DNA from: Pseudomonadales bacterium
Lineage (GTDB): Bacteria > Pseudomonadota > Gammaproteobacteria > Pseudomonadales > Pseudohongiellaceae
Length of the DNA: 64,000 bases
Direction of reading: 5' to 3'
Assembly (NCBI GenBank): GCA_024234395.1
Contig: JACKOH010000001.1
Location: 1,941,001 to 2,005,000 of the forward strand
Shown here: positions 42,880-52,299 of the stretch, piece by piece
Layout: every line of letters starts with the position of its first letter
Position numbering within the stretch: the stretch's first letter is position 1
The notes under the pieces: generated by a model
What the model was told of the DNA's origin: nothing
What the model saw: only the letters and a program-made list of their open reading frames with translations
The model's database searches: none
Program-made: the position numbers and the translations under genes

Positions 42880-43803
42880 GTGCCCGCTGAACGATTTTCC
42901 GGTGTCCTGGCACCGGTTGTGACCCCTTTTGACAACCAGCTCAACCCTGATCCGGGACGTCTGGTCCAGCACTGCCGATGGCTGCTTTCCCAGGGTGCCA
43001 GACTGGCTGTTTTCGGCACCAACAGCGAAGCCAATTCGCTCTCGGTGGAGGAAAAAATCCACCTGCTCGATATGCTGGTGGACCAGGGAATCGAGCCGGC
43101 CTCGATGATGCCGGGCACCGGTTGCTGCGCGTTGACCGATACCGTGCGCCTGACCCGGCATGCCGTGGAACTGGGCTGCGCCGGAGTGCTGATGCTGCCA
43201 CCATTCTATTACAAGGGTGTTTCCGACGCGGGCCTGTTCGCCTCCTACTCGGAGGTGGTGCAACGGGTCGGTTCCGCGGCCCTGCAGGTCTATCTTTATC
43301 ATATCCCGCCGCTTACCCAGGTGCCCCTGTCCCTGGCGCTGGTGGAACGCCTGGTCAGCGCCTACCCGGATACCATTGCCGGCATCAAGGACAGTTCCGG
43401 CGACTGGCAGAATACCAGGGCGCTGCTGGAAGCCGGCTGGGATAATTTCCGCGTCTTCTGCGGATCGGAAAGCTTCCTGCTGGCAACCCTGCGTGGCGGT
43501 GGCGCCGGATGTATCTCGGCGACCGCCAATGTCAACCCAGGTCCTATCGACCGGCTGTGGCGGAACTGGCAAGCCGCTGACGCGGAGGCCGGTCAGCAGG
43601 CTCTGGATGCAACGCGGGAGTTTTTCCAGGGATTTTCTATGATCGCCGCGCTGAAAGCCACGCTGGCCCACTATCGCGGCGATCCGGAGTGGAACCGGGT
43701 GCGTCCGCCGCTGCTGACGCTACCGGAACAGCAACTTCAGAGTCTCCTCACCGGCCTGCAGAAACAGGCTTTCCAGATGCCGGACCTGAGCCGCTTTCCG
43801 TAG
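42880..43803 (+). CDS. DapA-family aldolase/lyase
   Basis: TIM-barrel Schiff-base lyase of the dihydrodipicolinate synthase/N-acetylneuraminate lyase superfamily, 307 aa. GVLAPVVTPFD opens the barrel. FGTNSEANSLSVEEK replaces the DapA GTTGE loop. YLYHIPPLTQVPLS holds the conserved Tyr, and AGIKDSSGDW carries the Schiff-base Lys. Since the GTTGE motif is altered (GTNSE), lysine-pathway DapA is unlikely and a catabolic keto-acid aldolase or dehydratase fits better. The start is GTG at 42880 with GGAGA about 11 bases upstream. The next gene is a PQQ dehydrogenase. Confidence 0.9.
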   Translation: MPAERFSGVLAPVVTPFDNQLNPDPGRLVQHCRWLLSQGARLAVFGTNSEANSLSVEEKIHLLDMLVDQGIEPASMMPGTGCCALTDTVRLTRHAVELGCAGVLMLPPFYYKGVSDAGLFASYSEVVQRVGSAALQVYLYHIPPLTQVPLSLALVERLVSAYPDTIAGIKDSSGDWQNTRALLEAGWDNFRVFCGSESFLLATLRGGGAGCISATANVNPGPIDRLWRNWQAADAEAGQQALDATREFFQGFSMIAALKATLAHYRGDPEWNRVRPPLLTLPEQQLQSLLTGLQKQAFQMPDLSRFP

Positions 43804-43918
43804 CTGTTACAGGTTGTTGCGAGCCCCTCCAGCCGATGGACATCGGGCAAGCCTTGCGGTAGCCTTGGCAAGGCTGAGCGCCGTGTCCCCCACGGTACGG
43901 CGCTTTCTGTAACAGCTA
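43801..43918 (+). promoter_or_regulatory. structured leader with 12-bp inverted ends upstream of PQQ dehydrogenase
   Basis: TAGCTGTTACAG (43801-43812, its TAG being the stop of the DapA-like gene) is perfectly complementary to 43907-43918. Inside, AGCGCCGT (43877-43884) pairs with ACGGCGCT (43897-43904), and two copies of AGCCTTG (43850, 43861) compete for CAAGGCT (43869-43875). The competing stems suggest an attenuator or structured 5' UTR, or a short palindromic element. It lies 17 bases before the next ATG. Confidence 0.45.
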
Positions 43919-43935
43919 TCCTAGTGAGGTAGAAA

Positions 43936-45981
43936 ATGAAAACAACAACCACCGTGGAAGCTACAGGCAAGCATTTGAATTTCCGGAAAATTATTTCCGG
44001 GTTTGCTTCCCTTCTGCTGCTTTCACCTGCATTCGCAATGGGTCAGGATACGATCGAGTGGTACACCCTCGGCAACGACTACGCCCATACCCGATACACC
44101 CCTGCCGACCAGATCACTCCGGAGAACTTTAAAGACCTGGAAGTGGCCTGGATCTGGGACGGTGCCAGTTTCAACGCCCAGAGCGGCCGTTCCACCCCCA
44201 GTTACATCGACGGCAAATTGTTTACCGTGGCCGGTTCACGCCGCCACGTGGTAGCTATCGACCCGAAGACCGGTGAAACCATCTGGTCATACCGGGAACC
44301 CAACACCGAACGCTGGGAGTACTCCATGCGCGCCGATTACGGCAAGGGTGTCGGCTACGGAGAGATCGACGGCCGTGGCGTGGTGTACATCATTTCTCCG
44401 GCCTTTTTCCTGACTGCACTGGACGCCGAAACCGGCGCTCCTCTGGAAGGTTTTGGCAAGCCGGTGCCGATTGACGGCTTCCCCGAAACCGGCGTCGTGG
44501 ACCTGCTGGCCGACCTGGGTCATCCCTATGACCCCTATGAAGGGATTCCGCTGGAAGTGGGTTACATCACCTCTTCCTCGCCACCTATCGTGGTGAACGA
44601 CACGGTTATTGTCGGCAACTCTGCCGAGCAGGGCTATCACCAGTCACGGATTGAGAATATTCCCGGTGACATCCTTGCCTATGATGCCCGTACCGGCGCC
44701 TTCAAGTGGAAATTCAACGTGATCCCCCGCCCCGGCGAATACGGTCACGAAACCTGGGAGAACGACGCCTGGCAATGGACCGGAGACGTATCTTCGTGGG
44801 CCCCCATTTCCGCCGATCCGGCCAATGACCTGGTCTACATCCCGACCAACGGTGCCACCATCGACTACTACGGCGGTTTCCGTCCCGGCGACAACCTTTA
44901 CGGCACCAGCCTGATTGCCCTGCACGCCAGCACCGGCGAGCGCGCCTGGCATTTCCAGATGGTCCACCACGACATCTGGAACTACGACAATCCCACCGCT
45001 CCGGTACTGCTGGACCTGAATATGCCAGGTCGCGGCCGGGTTCCGGCGGTGGCACAGGTCACCAAGCAGTCCTATGTCTATGCCTTCAACCGGCTGACCG
45101 GTGAGCCACTGTGGCCGATGGTTGAACGGGAAGTCCCGCAGTCCATCGTACCGGGTGAAAAACTGTCACCCACCCAGCCGTTCCCGACCAAGCCACCGGC
45201 ATTCGACATGCAGGGCGTCAGCGTGGACGACCTGGTTGACTGGACTCCGCAACTGCGTCAGCAGGCCATCGAGGCTTTCGCCGATTACCAGATGGGTCCC
45301 CTGTTCAATCCGCCCATCCATGCCGGCAACGAGCTGGGCAAGCGCGCGGCAATGTTCTGCCCGGGCGGCGGCGGCGGTGCCAACATCACTGCTCCGGCCG
45401 TGGCTGATCCCACCACCGGCATGCTGTATGTGTCCTCGCATACCGCCTGCAGTCCGATCCGTCTGGTTCCCGGTGAAGAAGCCGACCTGCAGTATGCTGC
45501 ACCGACCGGTGCCACCTTCGCCCAGTACGCGAACGGTCCTGGCGCTGGTGCTCCCCGGCATCCGGCAGGCATTCCGCTGTACAAACCGCCTTACAGCCGC
45601 ATCACCGCCATTAACATGAACACCGGCGACGATGCGTGGATGATTCCGACCGGCGAGACTCCGCAGCGTATCCAGAACTTTATCGACAGCAATAATCTGG
45701 ATGTGGGCAACACCGGTACCGGCAACCTGGTACCGATGGTGGTTACCGCCAACATGCTGGTTTACTCCGATTCCGCCACCGATGGCACTGAAATGCTGTA
45801 CGCCATTGACAAGGCTACCGGTGCAATCCTCAGCGAGATCGAAGTCCCGGCCAGAAGCCGCTACGGTATGAGCTCCTGGGTGCACGAAGGTCGACAGTAC
45901 ATCATTCTGCAGACCGGCCCGACTCTTACCGCCATGGCCTTGCCGGATGAAAACGCACCGGCTCCCGCTGCGGCTCACTGA
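43936..45981 (+). CDS. periplasmic PQQ-dependent dehydrogenase
   Basis: Quinoprotein of 681 aa with signal peptide (cleavage near residue 36, SPAFAMGQD). It has eight-bladed propeller repeats of the W-motif kind: HVVAIDPKTGETIWSYR, LTALDAETGAPLEG, ILAYDARTGAFKWKFN, LIALHASTGERAWHFQMVHHDIWNYD, YVYAFNRLTGEPLWPM and ITAINMNTGDDAW. The opening EWYTLGNDYAHTRYTPADQIT and HHDIWNYDNPTAPVL are typical of PQQ glucose/alcohol/quinate-type dehydrogenases. A soluble enzyme without heme (no CxxCH). The substrate cannot be named. No pqq biosynthesis genes are in the window. A terminator follows. Confidence 0.92.
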   Translation: MKTTTTVEATGKHLNFRKIISGFASLLLLSPAFAMGQDTIEWYTLGNDYAHTRYTPADQITPENFKDLEVAWIWDGASFNAQSGRSTPSYIDGKLFTVAGSRRHVVAIDPKTGETIWSYREPNTERWEYSMRADYGKGVGYGEIDGRGVVYIISPAFFLTALDAETGAPLEGFGKPVPIDGFPETGVVDLLADLGHPYDPYEGIPLEVGYITSSSPPIVVNDTVIVGNSAEQGYHQSRIENIPGDILAYDARTGAFKWKFNVIPRPGEYGHETWENDAWQWTGDVSSWAPISADPANDLVYIPTNGATIDYYGGFRPGDNLYGTSLIALHASTGERAWHFQMVHHDIWNYDNPTAPVLLDLNMPGRGRVPAVAQVTKQSYVYAFNRLTGEPLWPMVEREVPQSIVPGEKLSPTQPFPTKPPAFDMQGVSVDDLVDWTPQLRQQAIEAFADYQMGPLFNPPIHAGNELGKRAAMFCPGGGGGANITAPAVADPTTGMLYVSSHTACSPIRLVPGEEADLQYAAPTGATFAQYANGPGAGAPRHPAGIPLYKPPYSRITAINMNTGDDAWMIPTGETPQRIQNFIDSNNLDVGNTGTGNLVPMVVTANMLVYSDSATDGTEMLYAIDKATGAILSEIEVPARSRYGMSSWVHEGRQYIILQTGPTLTAMALPDENAPAPAAAH

Positions 45982-46002
45982 TTTAATACATAGTCGTGAA
46001 AT

Positions 46003-46041
46003 AAAAAAGCCCGCTATCGAAGGATAGCGGGCTTATTTTTT
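46003..46041 (+). terminator. rho-independent terminator
   Basis: AGCCCGCTATC, loop GAAG, GATAGCGGGCT (46008-46033): 11-bp perfect stem with A-run before and TATTTTTT after, 26 bases past the PQQ dehydrogenase stop. It is also suitable for the convergent PilB-like gene read on the minus strand. Confidence 0.93.
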
Positions 46042-46077
46042 GGCTCTGGTTAGTAAGCCGGTTAGCCGCCTGGCGAT

Positions 46078-48552
46078 TTACAAGGCCCGTACCTGGGAAT
46101 AATCGGTATAGCCCTGCAGAACTTTTTCGATGCCATCCTGCTTGAGGCTGCGCATCGATAACAGCGTGGATTTTTCCCGCACCTGCTCCATGGATACCTT
46201 GTTGATAATCAGGCGCCTGATTTCCGCGGTCATGAGCAGCAACTGATGCACTGCGGTATGACCACGGTAACCGGTATCCAGACAGTCCTTGCAGCCGGTA
46301 GCCTTGTAAAGCGTGAAATTCGCCCGCGGTTTCAGCCGCTCCTCCCAGTCGTTGACGACCCGGGTGATGCTTTCCTTAAGCGCGGCTACCGGGGCATTGC
46401 GGGTAATGTCCTGGCAGTACTGATTGGCCAGAAACAACAGGTCCTTGCTCTCCGCCTGATAAGGGGTTTTGCAGGAAATGCAAAGCGTTCGCGCCAGTTT
46501 CTGGGACGCGATACCAAGCAGGGAATCCGCCAGGTCCAGTCGACTGATGCCCAGATCCAACAACCGCTGCAGGGCGTCTACGGCGGTTTCCGCGGACAGG
46601 CCCGCGATAACCAGGTGACCGCTCAGGGCTGCCTTGACGGCAGACCTTGCAGTTTCCCCGTCACCCAGTTCCTCCACCATCAGAACATCAGGATTGGTCG
46701 TCAGGGTGGCACTGAGTGCCGTGGCGAAACTCATACCGGCCGCTTCGTTGATTTCAACCTGCCGGACACCGGGCTGCCGGATAGCGATCGGATCTTCCAG
46801 CGAACAGATCTTGCGATCCGGATGATTAAGGTAGTGGATCAGTGAATGCATGGTGGATGTCTTGCCGGCACCGGCTGGTCCGGTTACCACAAACAGACCC
46901 TGCTTTACCGAGATGCAGTCCAGCACCCGGTCCAGATCCCGGGCCGCAAAACCGATGGCGTTGACTGGCATGCAACGACTTCTGCCCAGCAGGGAAATGA
47001 CCAGGTCCTCGCTTCCCTCGGAGGTGGGCAGCGTCGAGACCCGAAGGTCCAGATCGACTGCGGCAAACTTGCGAAAGTTGACCTTGCCGACCTGAGGACG
47101 CTTACGCTCGGTAACATTCAACTGGGCCATGGTTTTCAGGCGCGATGCGAAGGCGGGACCGAATTTAAGCGGAAACCGGTAATAGACCGACAACACACCG
47201 TCTTTTCGAAAGCGAACCACGATGGTTTCACTGTCAGCATCGGGTTCGACATGAATGTCAGCGACTTTTCTGCGGTGGGCGTCTTCGATAATCCGGTTGA
47301 CGATACGCAGAACCGATTGGTTGGTAACCTCGGCAATTTCAAAGGAGGAAAACAGGTTGGGATCGTAATCCGGCTCGTTGGGGCTGACCAAAGCCTGGCT
47401 GGCAGTTAGATCCTCTGACGAATAGTGAAAGTGCAGGGCCCAGTTGATGTCATCCTTGGAAGCCATCACCGGTTCAATCTGCCGCTTCGAACAGACCCGC
47501 AGTGCTTCAATCACCTGCCAGTTGGTCGGATCTTCCAGAGCCACGACCAGTTTGTTGTCATAGAGATAGAGCGGAATCGCTTCATGGGCGAACGCCACAT
47601 CGGCGCTGACCAGTTTTACCGCGTCCTGACGAATGTTGAAATTGCGCAGATTGATGAACGGGATACCCAGCTTGCTGGCCATGCAATGCTGGATTTCCTC
47701 GCGACCTATCAGGTCCTTTTCGACCAGGATCTCGCCCAGCGAACTTTTACGTTTCTGCTTCTGGACCCGCAAAGCTTCATTAAGCTGGTTCTCGGTTATC
47801 AGTTCTTCGCTGATCAACAGTTCGCCCAGTTTCACATTGGGCATACTCTGTTGTCTTATCAGGACCTTTTCCAGGTCCTCACCATCGACTATGTAATTGC
47901 CGATCAGGTATTCGCCCAGCAGTTTGGAGCGGCGTTCCTGCTGTTCCATCAGCACATTGTCGAGATCTTCCTGGCTGATGGCATTGCTGCGGACCAGCAT
48001 GCCACCGATCTGTTCGCCGATAATGTAGTTTTCAACCGCTGCCTTGGAAACGAAGAGGTGGGTGCAATAACGCCACTTGCGGCCTTTCTTCTGCTGCTCG
48101 TAGAAATGAATACCGTTTTTATCGACCCGGGAACCATAGGTCTTGCCGGTAATTTCCAGTCGATCCTTGAAGAATACCTGAAAATCCCTGGCTTCGTTGT
48201 CAACCGGGAGTTTTTCCTGGTTTTCCTCTTCGCTCTGTTGTTCGAGGGTAATCTGGTAAGGCTTCTCAAAACGGACAAACTTGATCTCGCTGAAGGCCAG
48301 CACCGTCGGTTTCGCCTTGCCGGATTCGAGCAGTTCAAGCATTTCCTCGTCCGCATCGAAGCGACCGAGCCGGCCTTTTATTCTCTGGTTGCGGTGTACC
48401 TCGACCACCACCAGACAGCTGGTGTAATCGGGGCCATCCATCAGTTCAGCAAACGGTGGAGGTTGCAGGTCAAAACGGGGGCTGACAACGGGTGACTGCT
48501 CCTGCGGGGAGGCCTCGACATTCACCACTTTCATGACGGTATTTATTCGCAT
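46078..48552 (-). CDS. degenerate GspE/PilB-family ATPase with MshEN repeats
   Basis: Secretion/pilus-type AAA-like ATPase, 824 aa from ATG 48552 (GGAAG 6 bases upstream). Residues 1-165 form an N-terminal domain I do not recognise. Then come about three MshEN-like repeats (LLGEYLIGNYIVDGEDLEKVLIRQQ; LGELLISEELITENQLNEAL; LGEILVEKDLIGREEIQ), a fold that can bind c-di-GMP. The core ATPase has Walker A GPAGAGKTS near 556. The Asp/Walker B box reads VEELGDGETA (normally GEIRDxETA) near 624, and the His box HTN is SAE. A tetra-Cys zinc site (CISC near 690, CKDC near 754) is kept. No pil or gsp genes adjoin, so it may be regulatory rather than a motor. Confidence 0.85.
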   Translation of the reverse strand: MRINTVMKVVNVEASPQEQSPVVSPRFDLQPPPFAELMDGPDYTSCLVVVEVHRNQRIKGRLGRFDADEEMLELLESGKAKPTVLAFSEIKFVRFEKPYQITLEQQSEEENQEKLPVDNEARDFQVFFKDRLEITGKTYGSRVDKNGIHFYEQQKKGRKWRYCTHLFVSKAAVENYIIGEQIGGMLVRSNAISQEDLDNVLMEQQERRSKLLGEYLIGNYIVDGEDLEKVLIRQQSMPNVKLGELLISEELITENQLNEALRVQKQKRKSSLGEILVEKDLIGREEIQHCMASKLGIPFINLRNFNIRQDAVKLVSADVAFAHEAIPLYLYDNKLVVALEDPTNWQVIEALRVCSKRQIEPVMASKDDINWALHFHYSSEDLTASQALVSPNEPDYDPNLFSSFEIAEVTNQSVLRIVNRIIEDAHRRKVADIHVEPDADSETIVVRFRKDGVLSVYYRFPLKFGPAFASRLKTMAQLNVTERKRPQVGKVNFRKFAAVDLDLRVSTLPTSEGSEDLVISLLGRSRCMPVNAIGFAARDLDRVLDCISVKQGLFVVTGPAGAGKTSTMHSLIHYLNHPDRKICSLEDPIAIRQPGVRQVEINEAAGMSFATALSATLTTNPDVLMVEELGDGETARSAVKAALSGHLVIAGLSAETAVDALQRLLDLGISRLDLADSLLGIASQKLARTLCISCKTPYQAESKDLLFLANQYCQDITRNAPVAALKESITRVVNDWEERLKPRANFTLYKATGCKDCLDTGYRGHTAVHQLLLMTAEIRRLIINKVSMEQVREKSTLLSMRSLKQDGIEKVLQGYTDYSQVRAL

Positions 48553-48869
48553 CTCTACTTCCCGGTAGAATTTCTGGACTGGATCCGGGGCGGTCAGCGA
48601 AAACAGCCTTTTCTCCTGCGCTCCTGCCAATCCATTCTTTGAGAGCGCCAGGAAAGTGACTCAACGATGCCGGGGCGACGCACAGATAACCGCCCACGAT
48701 CCCGCTACAACCCGGTAGTGAGGGTATTTTCATACAGAAAAGAAGTGGCTAACGTTGACCCAGGTCGCAAACCCGGAATTTCCAGCAGGCCTGGCAAGGT
48801 GCCGCGCCCGGTAGTCTGCAGTCCCGGGCGGGACTGCAGGTGAGAGAGGATCTGCGCCTGCTTTCCGGC
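48553..48869. other. intergenic spacer with a perfect 10-bp hairpin
   Basis: 317 bases between two minus-strand genes. The hairpin CTGCAGTCCC-GGGC-GGGACTGCAG (48816-48839) lies about 30 bases beyond the stop of the class V aminotransferase, without a T-run. It could still slow or end transcription. The rest contains the leader of the PilB-like gene and no recognised motif. Confidence 0.5.
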
Positions 48870-50051
48870 TCAGTGGTCGCGGTAAAAGTGCTGGGCCGCA
48901 GTAACCGCGGCACCGCGCTCGATCCGGGCGCCGAGGTCGGAAAGTACCTCATCCAACGCTGCCAGACACAGCAGGACATTCTTACGATTGGAGGCAAATC
49001 CCATCAGGCCGATGCGCCACACTTTACCAGCCAGGGTGCCCAATCCGGCGCCGATCTCCAGACCGTAATCGGCGAGCAGGCGGGCCCTTACCACGGCTTC
49101 ATCGACGTTTTCCGGAACGGTAACCGCGTTCAGCTGCGGCAGGCGGTAATCTTCACTGACCACAAACGACAGACCCATGGCTTCGATACCGGCCGCAAAC
49201 GCCAGGTGATTGTGCCGATGCCGCGCCCAGGATTGTTCGAGCCCTTCCTCCTGCAATATCACCAGGGCTTCATGTAACGCATAGAGTGAGTTGACCGGGG
49301 CGGTGTGGTGGTAACTGCGTTTCTCGCCACTGCCCCAGTAGGCCATGACCAGATTAAGATCCAGAAACCAGCTCTGCACGCGCTGACTGCGATTGCGGAT
49401 AACTTCCGCGGCCCGCTCGCTGAAGCTTACCGGAGACAGTCCGGGCACACAGGAAAGACATTTCTGGGAACCTGAATAAATGGCATCGATACCCCACTCA
49501 TCCACTCGCAGCTCAATGCCACCCAGACCGGTTACGCTGTCGACAATACTCAGACAGTGGTGGTCATTGGCCAATCCGGTCAGTGCCTGGACATCGCTAC
49601 GGGCTCCGGTGGAGGTTTCCGCATGGACAAAGGCCAGTGCCTTGGCAGCAGGATTCGCCGCCAGTACCCTGCGCACTTCATCGACATCTACCGGGCGGCC
49701 CCAGTCATCGCTGACCATGATGGCTTCGGCACCGCAGCGCTCGACATTTTCTTTCATGCGGCCACCGAACACACCGTTCTGACAGACAACCACCTTGTCA
49801 CCTGGCTCCAGCAGGTTGACAAAAACGGTTTCCATCCCGGCGGATCCGGGGGCGGAAACTGGCAGTGTCAACTGGTTTCCAGTCTGGAAAGCATACTGCA
49901 ACAGTGCCTTGAGCTCATCCATCATGCGGATGAACTCCGGGTCCAGGTGTCCGATGATCGGACGCGACAACGCCTGCAGTACCCGGGGACTCACATCGGA
50001 CGGTCCGGGTCCCATCAGAGTCCGAATCGGGGGATTGAAAGTCGCTGTCAT
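48870..50051 (-). CDS. class V aminotransferase (alanine/serine-glyoxylate type)
   Basis: PLP-dependent enzyme of 393 aa, cytoplasmic, related to serine-glyoxylate and alanine-glyoxylate aminotransferases. N-terminal MGPGPSDVSPRVLQALSRPIIGHLDPEF is the family hallmark. FVHAETSTGARSDV and IVDSVTGLGG bind the ring (Asp), and SGSQKCLSCVPGL holds the PLP-binding Lys. RSYHHTAPVNSLYALHEAL is also conserved. The start ATG 50051 has AAGGAGA about 9 bases upstream; the longer frame from 50150 runs through the terminator hairpin. It feeds glyoxylate, glycine and serine metabolism. Confidence 0.93.
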   Translation of the reverse strand: MTATFNPPIRTLMGPGPSDVSPRVLQALSRPIIGHLDPEFIRMMDELKALLQYAFQTGNQLTLPVSAPGSAGMETVFVNLLEPGDKVVVCQNGVFGGRMKENVERCGAEAIMVSDDWGRPVDVDEVRRVLAANPAAKALAFVHAETSTGARSDVQALTGLANDHHCLSIVDSVTGLGGIELRVDEWGIDAIYSGSQKCLSCVPGLSPVSFSERAAEVIRNRSQRVQSWFLDLNLVMAYWGSGEKRSYHHTAPVNSLYALHEALVILQEEGLEQSWARHRHNHLAFAAGIEAMGLSFVVSEDYRLPQLNAVTVPENVDEAVVRARLLADYGLEIGAGLGTLAGKVWRIGLMGFASNRKNVLLCLAALDEVLSDLGARIERGAAVTAAQHFYRDH

Positions 50052-50149
50052 GGAGTTCTCCTTCATTACTGGTCCGGGCCGGCAGGCAGCATTGCCGGCC
50101 TGAAAAAGCGGAACATTGAATTCGGGCACCGGGTTTGGAACCGGCAACA

Positions 50150-50176
50150 AAAAAGCCGAGTCAGACCCGGCTTTTT
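50150..50176 (-). terminator. terminator at the end of the ribosomal operon
   Basis: AAAAAGCCG and CGGCTTTTT form a 9-bp stem with a 9-base loop, flanked by A- and T-runs. It lies about 55 bases after the rplQ stop on the minus strand and probably ends the long S10-spc-alpha transcript. Confidence 0.85.
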
Positions 50177-50230
50177 AACTGCTACTGTATTACTGTCGGC
50201 CGACCACTTGGATGGTCAGGGTAATCCGGA

Positions 50231-50623
50231 TCAATCTTCTCCGGATTCATCGGCCCCGGCTGCCGCCGGACGATCCACCAGTTCCACGTAGGCCATGGGG
50301 GCTCTGTCACCCGGCCGCAGTCCACACTTCAGAATACGCATGTAGCCGCCCGGCCTGTCTGAGTAGCGCGGACCCAGTTCGGTGAACAGTTTGCCGACCG
50401 CAGCCTTGTCGCGGACGCGATTGAACGCCAGTCTGCGATTGGCAACGCTGTCTCTCTTGGCCAGCGTTATCAGCGGCTCCGCCACCATTCTCAGTTCCTT
50501 GGCCTTGGCAAGAGTAGTCTTGATGACTTCGTGCTCTACCAAGGACACGGTCATATTACGAAACATTGCTTTTCGGTGGGGGCTGTTTCGATTTAATTGA
50601 CGCCCACTGTGTCGATGACGCAT
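50231..50623 (-). CDS. rplQ: ribosomal protein L17
   Basis: Large-subunit protein at the polypeptide exit region, 130 aa. MRHRHSGRQLNRNSPHRKAMFRNM is the universal bacterial start, and RPGGYMRILKCGLRPGDRAPMAYVELV is the conserved C-terminal core. A short acidic tail (GADESGED) follows. It is the last gene of the alpha operon, 21 bases after rpoA, and is followed by a terminator. Confidence 0.98.
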   Translation of the reverse strand: MRHRHSGRQLNRNSPHRKAMFRNMTVSLVEHEVIKTTLAKAKELRMVAEPLITLAKRDSVANRRLAFNRVRDKAAVGKLFTELGPRYSDRPGGYMRILKCGLRPGDRAPMAYVELVDRPAAAGADESGED

Positions 50624-50644
50624 ATCTGCTTCCTATCCTTTAAT

Positions 50645-51643
50645 TCAAGCTGCCCGATCGTCAGATTTCAGGCTGGCAGGCGGCCAGTTTTCCAGACGCA
50701 GGCCAAGGGACAGCCCCCTGGTAGCCAGCACGTCCTTGATTTCAGTCAGTGACTTCTTGCCCAGGTTGGGAGTCTTCAACAACTCCACTTCAGTGCGTTG
50801 GATGAGGTCACCAATGTAGTAAATATCTTCCGCTTTCAGACAATTCGCCGACCGCACGGTCAGCTCAAGATCGTCCACCGGCCGCAGCAGGATGGGATCG
50901 ATTTCGTCTTCATGTTCTTCCGGTTCGGAAACCACTTCGCTCTGCAGATCGACGAACACGGCCAGCTGGTGCTGCAGGATCGTGGCAGCGCGACGAATCG
51001 CCTCTTCCGGATCGATGGTGCCGTTGGTGCGCAGGTCGATGATCAGTTTGTCCAAGTCGGTTCGCTGCTCTACGCGGGCGTTTTCAACCGAGTACGAAAC
51101 CCGGGTCACCGGGGTATAGGAAGCATCCAGGAACAGTTTACCGACGGCACGGGTTTCGTCATCGTCTCCGACCCGGCTGTCGGCCGGTGCATAGCCGCGA
51201 CCCTTGCGGACCGTAATACGCATGTTCAGTTCGCCATTCTTGTTCAGGTTGGCTATCACGTGCTCCGGATTGACAATTTCCACGTCATGATCGGTCTGGA
51301 TGTCGGCGGCAGTAACCACGCCGGGGCCTTTCTTGGACAGGGAGAGAACTGCTTCTTCACCGCTGTTGAGAACCACTGCCAGGCCTTTCAGGTTCAGGAG
51401 AATCTCTATGACGTCTTCGCGGACGCCTTCGATGGTACTGTACTCGTGTACCACGCCGTCGATTTCAACCTCCTCGACGGCAGAGCCGGGCATGGATGAC
51501 AGCAAAATGCGACGCAGAGCGTTGCCCAGCGTATGGCCGAAGCCACGCTCTAAAGGTTCGAGAACAACTTTAGAGTGACAATTGTCGTACTCTTCGACCT
51601 GAATCACTTGTGGTGTTAAAAAATCCGACAATGTAATTTGCAT
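50645..51643 (-). CDS. rpoA: RNA polymerase alpha subunit
   Basis: Assembles RNA polymerase and binds UP elements and activators; 332 aa. The N-terminal dimerisation domain has LEPLERGFGHTLGNALRRILLSSMPG near residue 31. The C-terminal domain has the helix-hairpin-helix stretch NCLKAEDIYYIGDLIQRTEVELLKTPNLGKKSLTEIKDVLATRGLSLG. Length is close to E. coli (329). It lies between rpsD and rplQ, as in all gammaproteobacteria. Confidence 0.99.
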   Translation of the reverse strand: MQITLSDFLTPQVIQVEEYDNCHSKVVLEPLERGFGHTLGNALRRILLSSMPGSAVEEVEIDGVVHEYSTIEGVREDVIEILLNLKGLAVVLNSGEEAVLSLSKKGPGVVTAADIQTDHDVEIVNPEHVIANLNKNGELNMRITVRKGRGYAPADSRVGDDDETRAVGKLFLDASYTPVTRVSYSVENARVEQRTDLDKLIIDLRTNGTIDPEEAIRRAATILQHQLAVFVDLQSEVVSEPEEHEDEIDPILLRPVDDLELTVRSANCLKAEDIYYIGDLIQRTEVELLKTPNLGKKSLTEIKDVLATRGLSLGLRLENWPPASLKSDDRAA

Positions 51644-51678
51644 GAATCCACCTTTTGCCTTGGCAATTAACCGGGTTG

Positions 51679-52299
51679 CTACTTGGAATAGAGCTCGACG
51701 ATCAGATTTTCGTTGATCTCGGCAGACAGATCTGCACGATCCGGCTTGCGGACGAATTGACCTTCCAGCTTGGACTGATCAACCGACATCCACTCGACCG
51801 GTGCTCGCTGAGCCGCCAGTTCCAGGGCTGATTTGATTCGCAACTGCTCCTTGGCCTTACCACGAATCGATACCACATCCCCTTCGGCAATCTGAAAGGA
51901 GGGTATGTTCACCACTTCCCCGTTCACCAGAATGGATTTGTGGGAAACCAGCTGTCGTGCCTCGGCGCGGGTGGAACCAAAACCCATTCGATAAACAACG
52001 TTATCGAGGCGGCTTTCCAGAAGCTGCAGCAGGTTTTCACCGGTCGCACCCTTGAGTCGGGCTGCTTCCTTGTAGTAACCGCGGAACTGCTTTTCCAGCA
52101 CTCCGTAGGTTCGACGTACTTTCTGCTTTTCACGCAACTGCACCCCGTAGTCGGACAGTCGACCGCGGCGCTGCCCGTGCTGACCGGGAATGGTGTCCGT
52201 TTTGCACTTGCTGTCTATCGGGCGCACACCACTCTTCAGGAACAGGTCGGTGCCTTCTCGCCTTGACAGTTTGCATTTGGGGCCTAAGTAACGGGCCAT
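51679..52299 (-). CDS. rpsD: ribosomal protein S4
   Basis: Primary 16S rRNA binder and translational repressor of the alpha operon in E. coli; 206 aa, the same length as E. coli S4. MARYLGPKCKLSRREGTDL opens the protein. The S4 RNA-binding domain LESRLDNVVYRMGFGSTRAEARQLVSHKSILVNG is intact. No Cys zinc motif is present in the N-terminus, so it is the C-minus form. Confidence 0.99.
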   Translation of the reverse strand: MARYLGPKCKLSRREGTDLFLKSGVRPIDSKCKTDTIPGQHGQRRGRLSDYGVQLREKQKVRRTYGVLEKQFRGYYKEAARLKGATGENLLQLLESRLDNVVYRMGFGSTRAEARQLVSHKSILVNGEVVNIPSFQIAEGDVVSIRGKAKEQLRIKSALELAAQRAPVEWMSVDQSKLEGQFVRKPDRADLSAEINENLIVELYSK

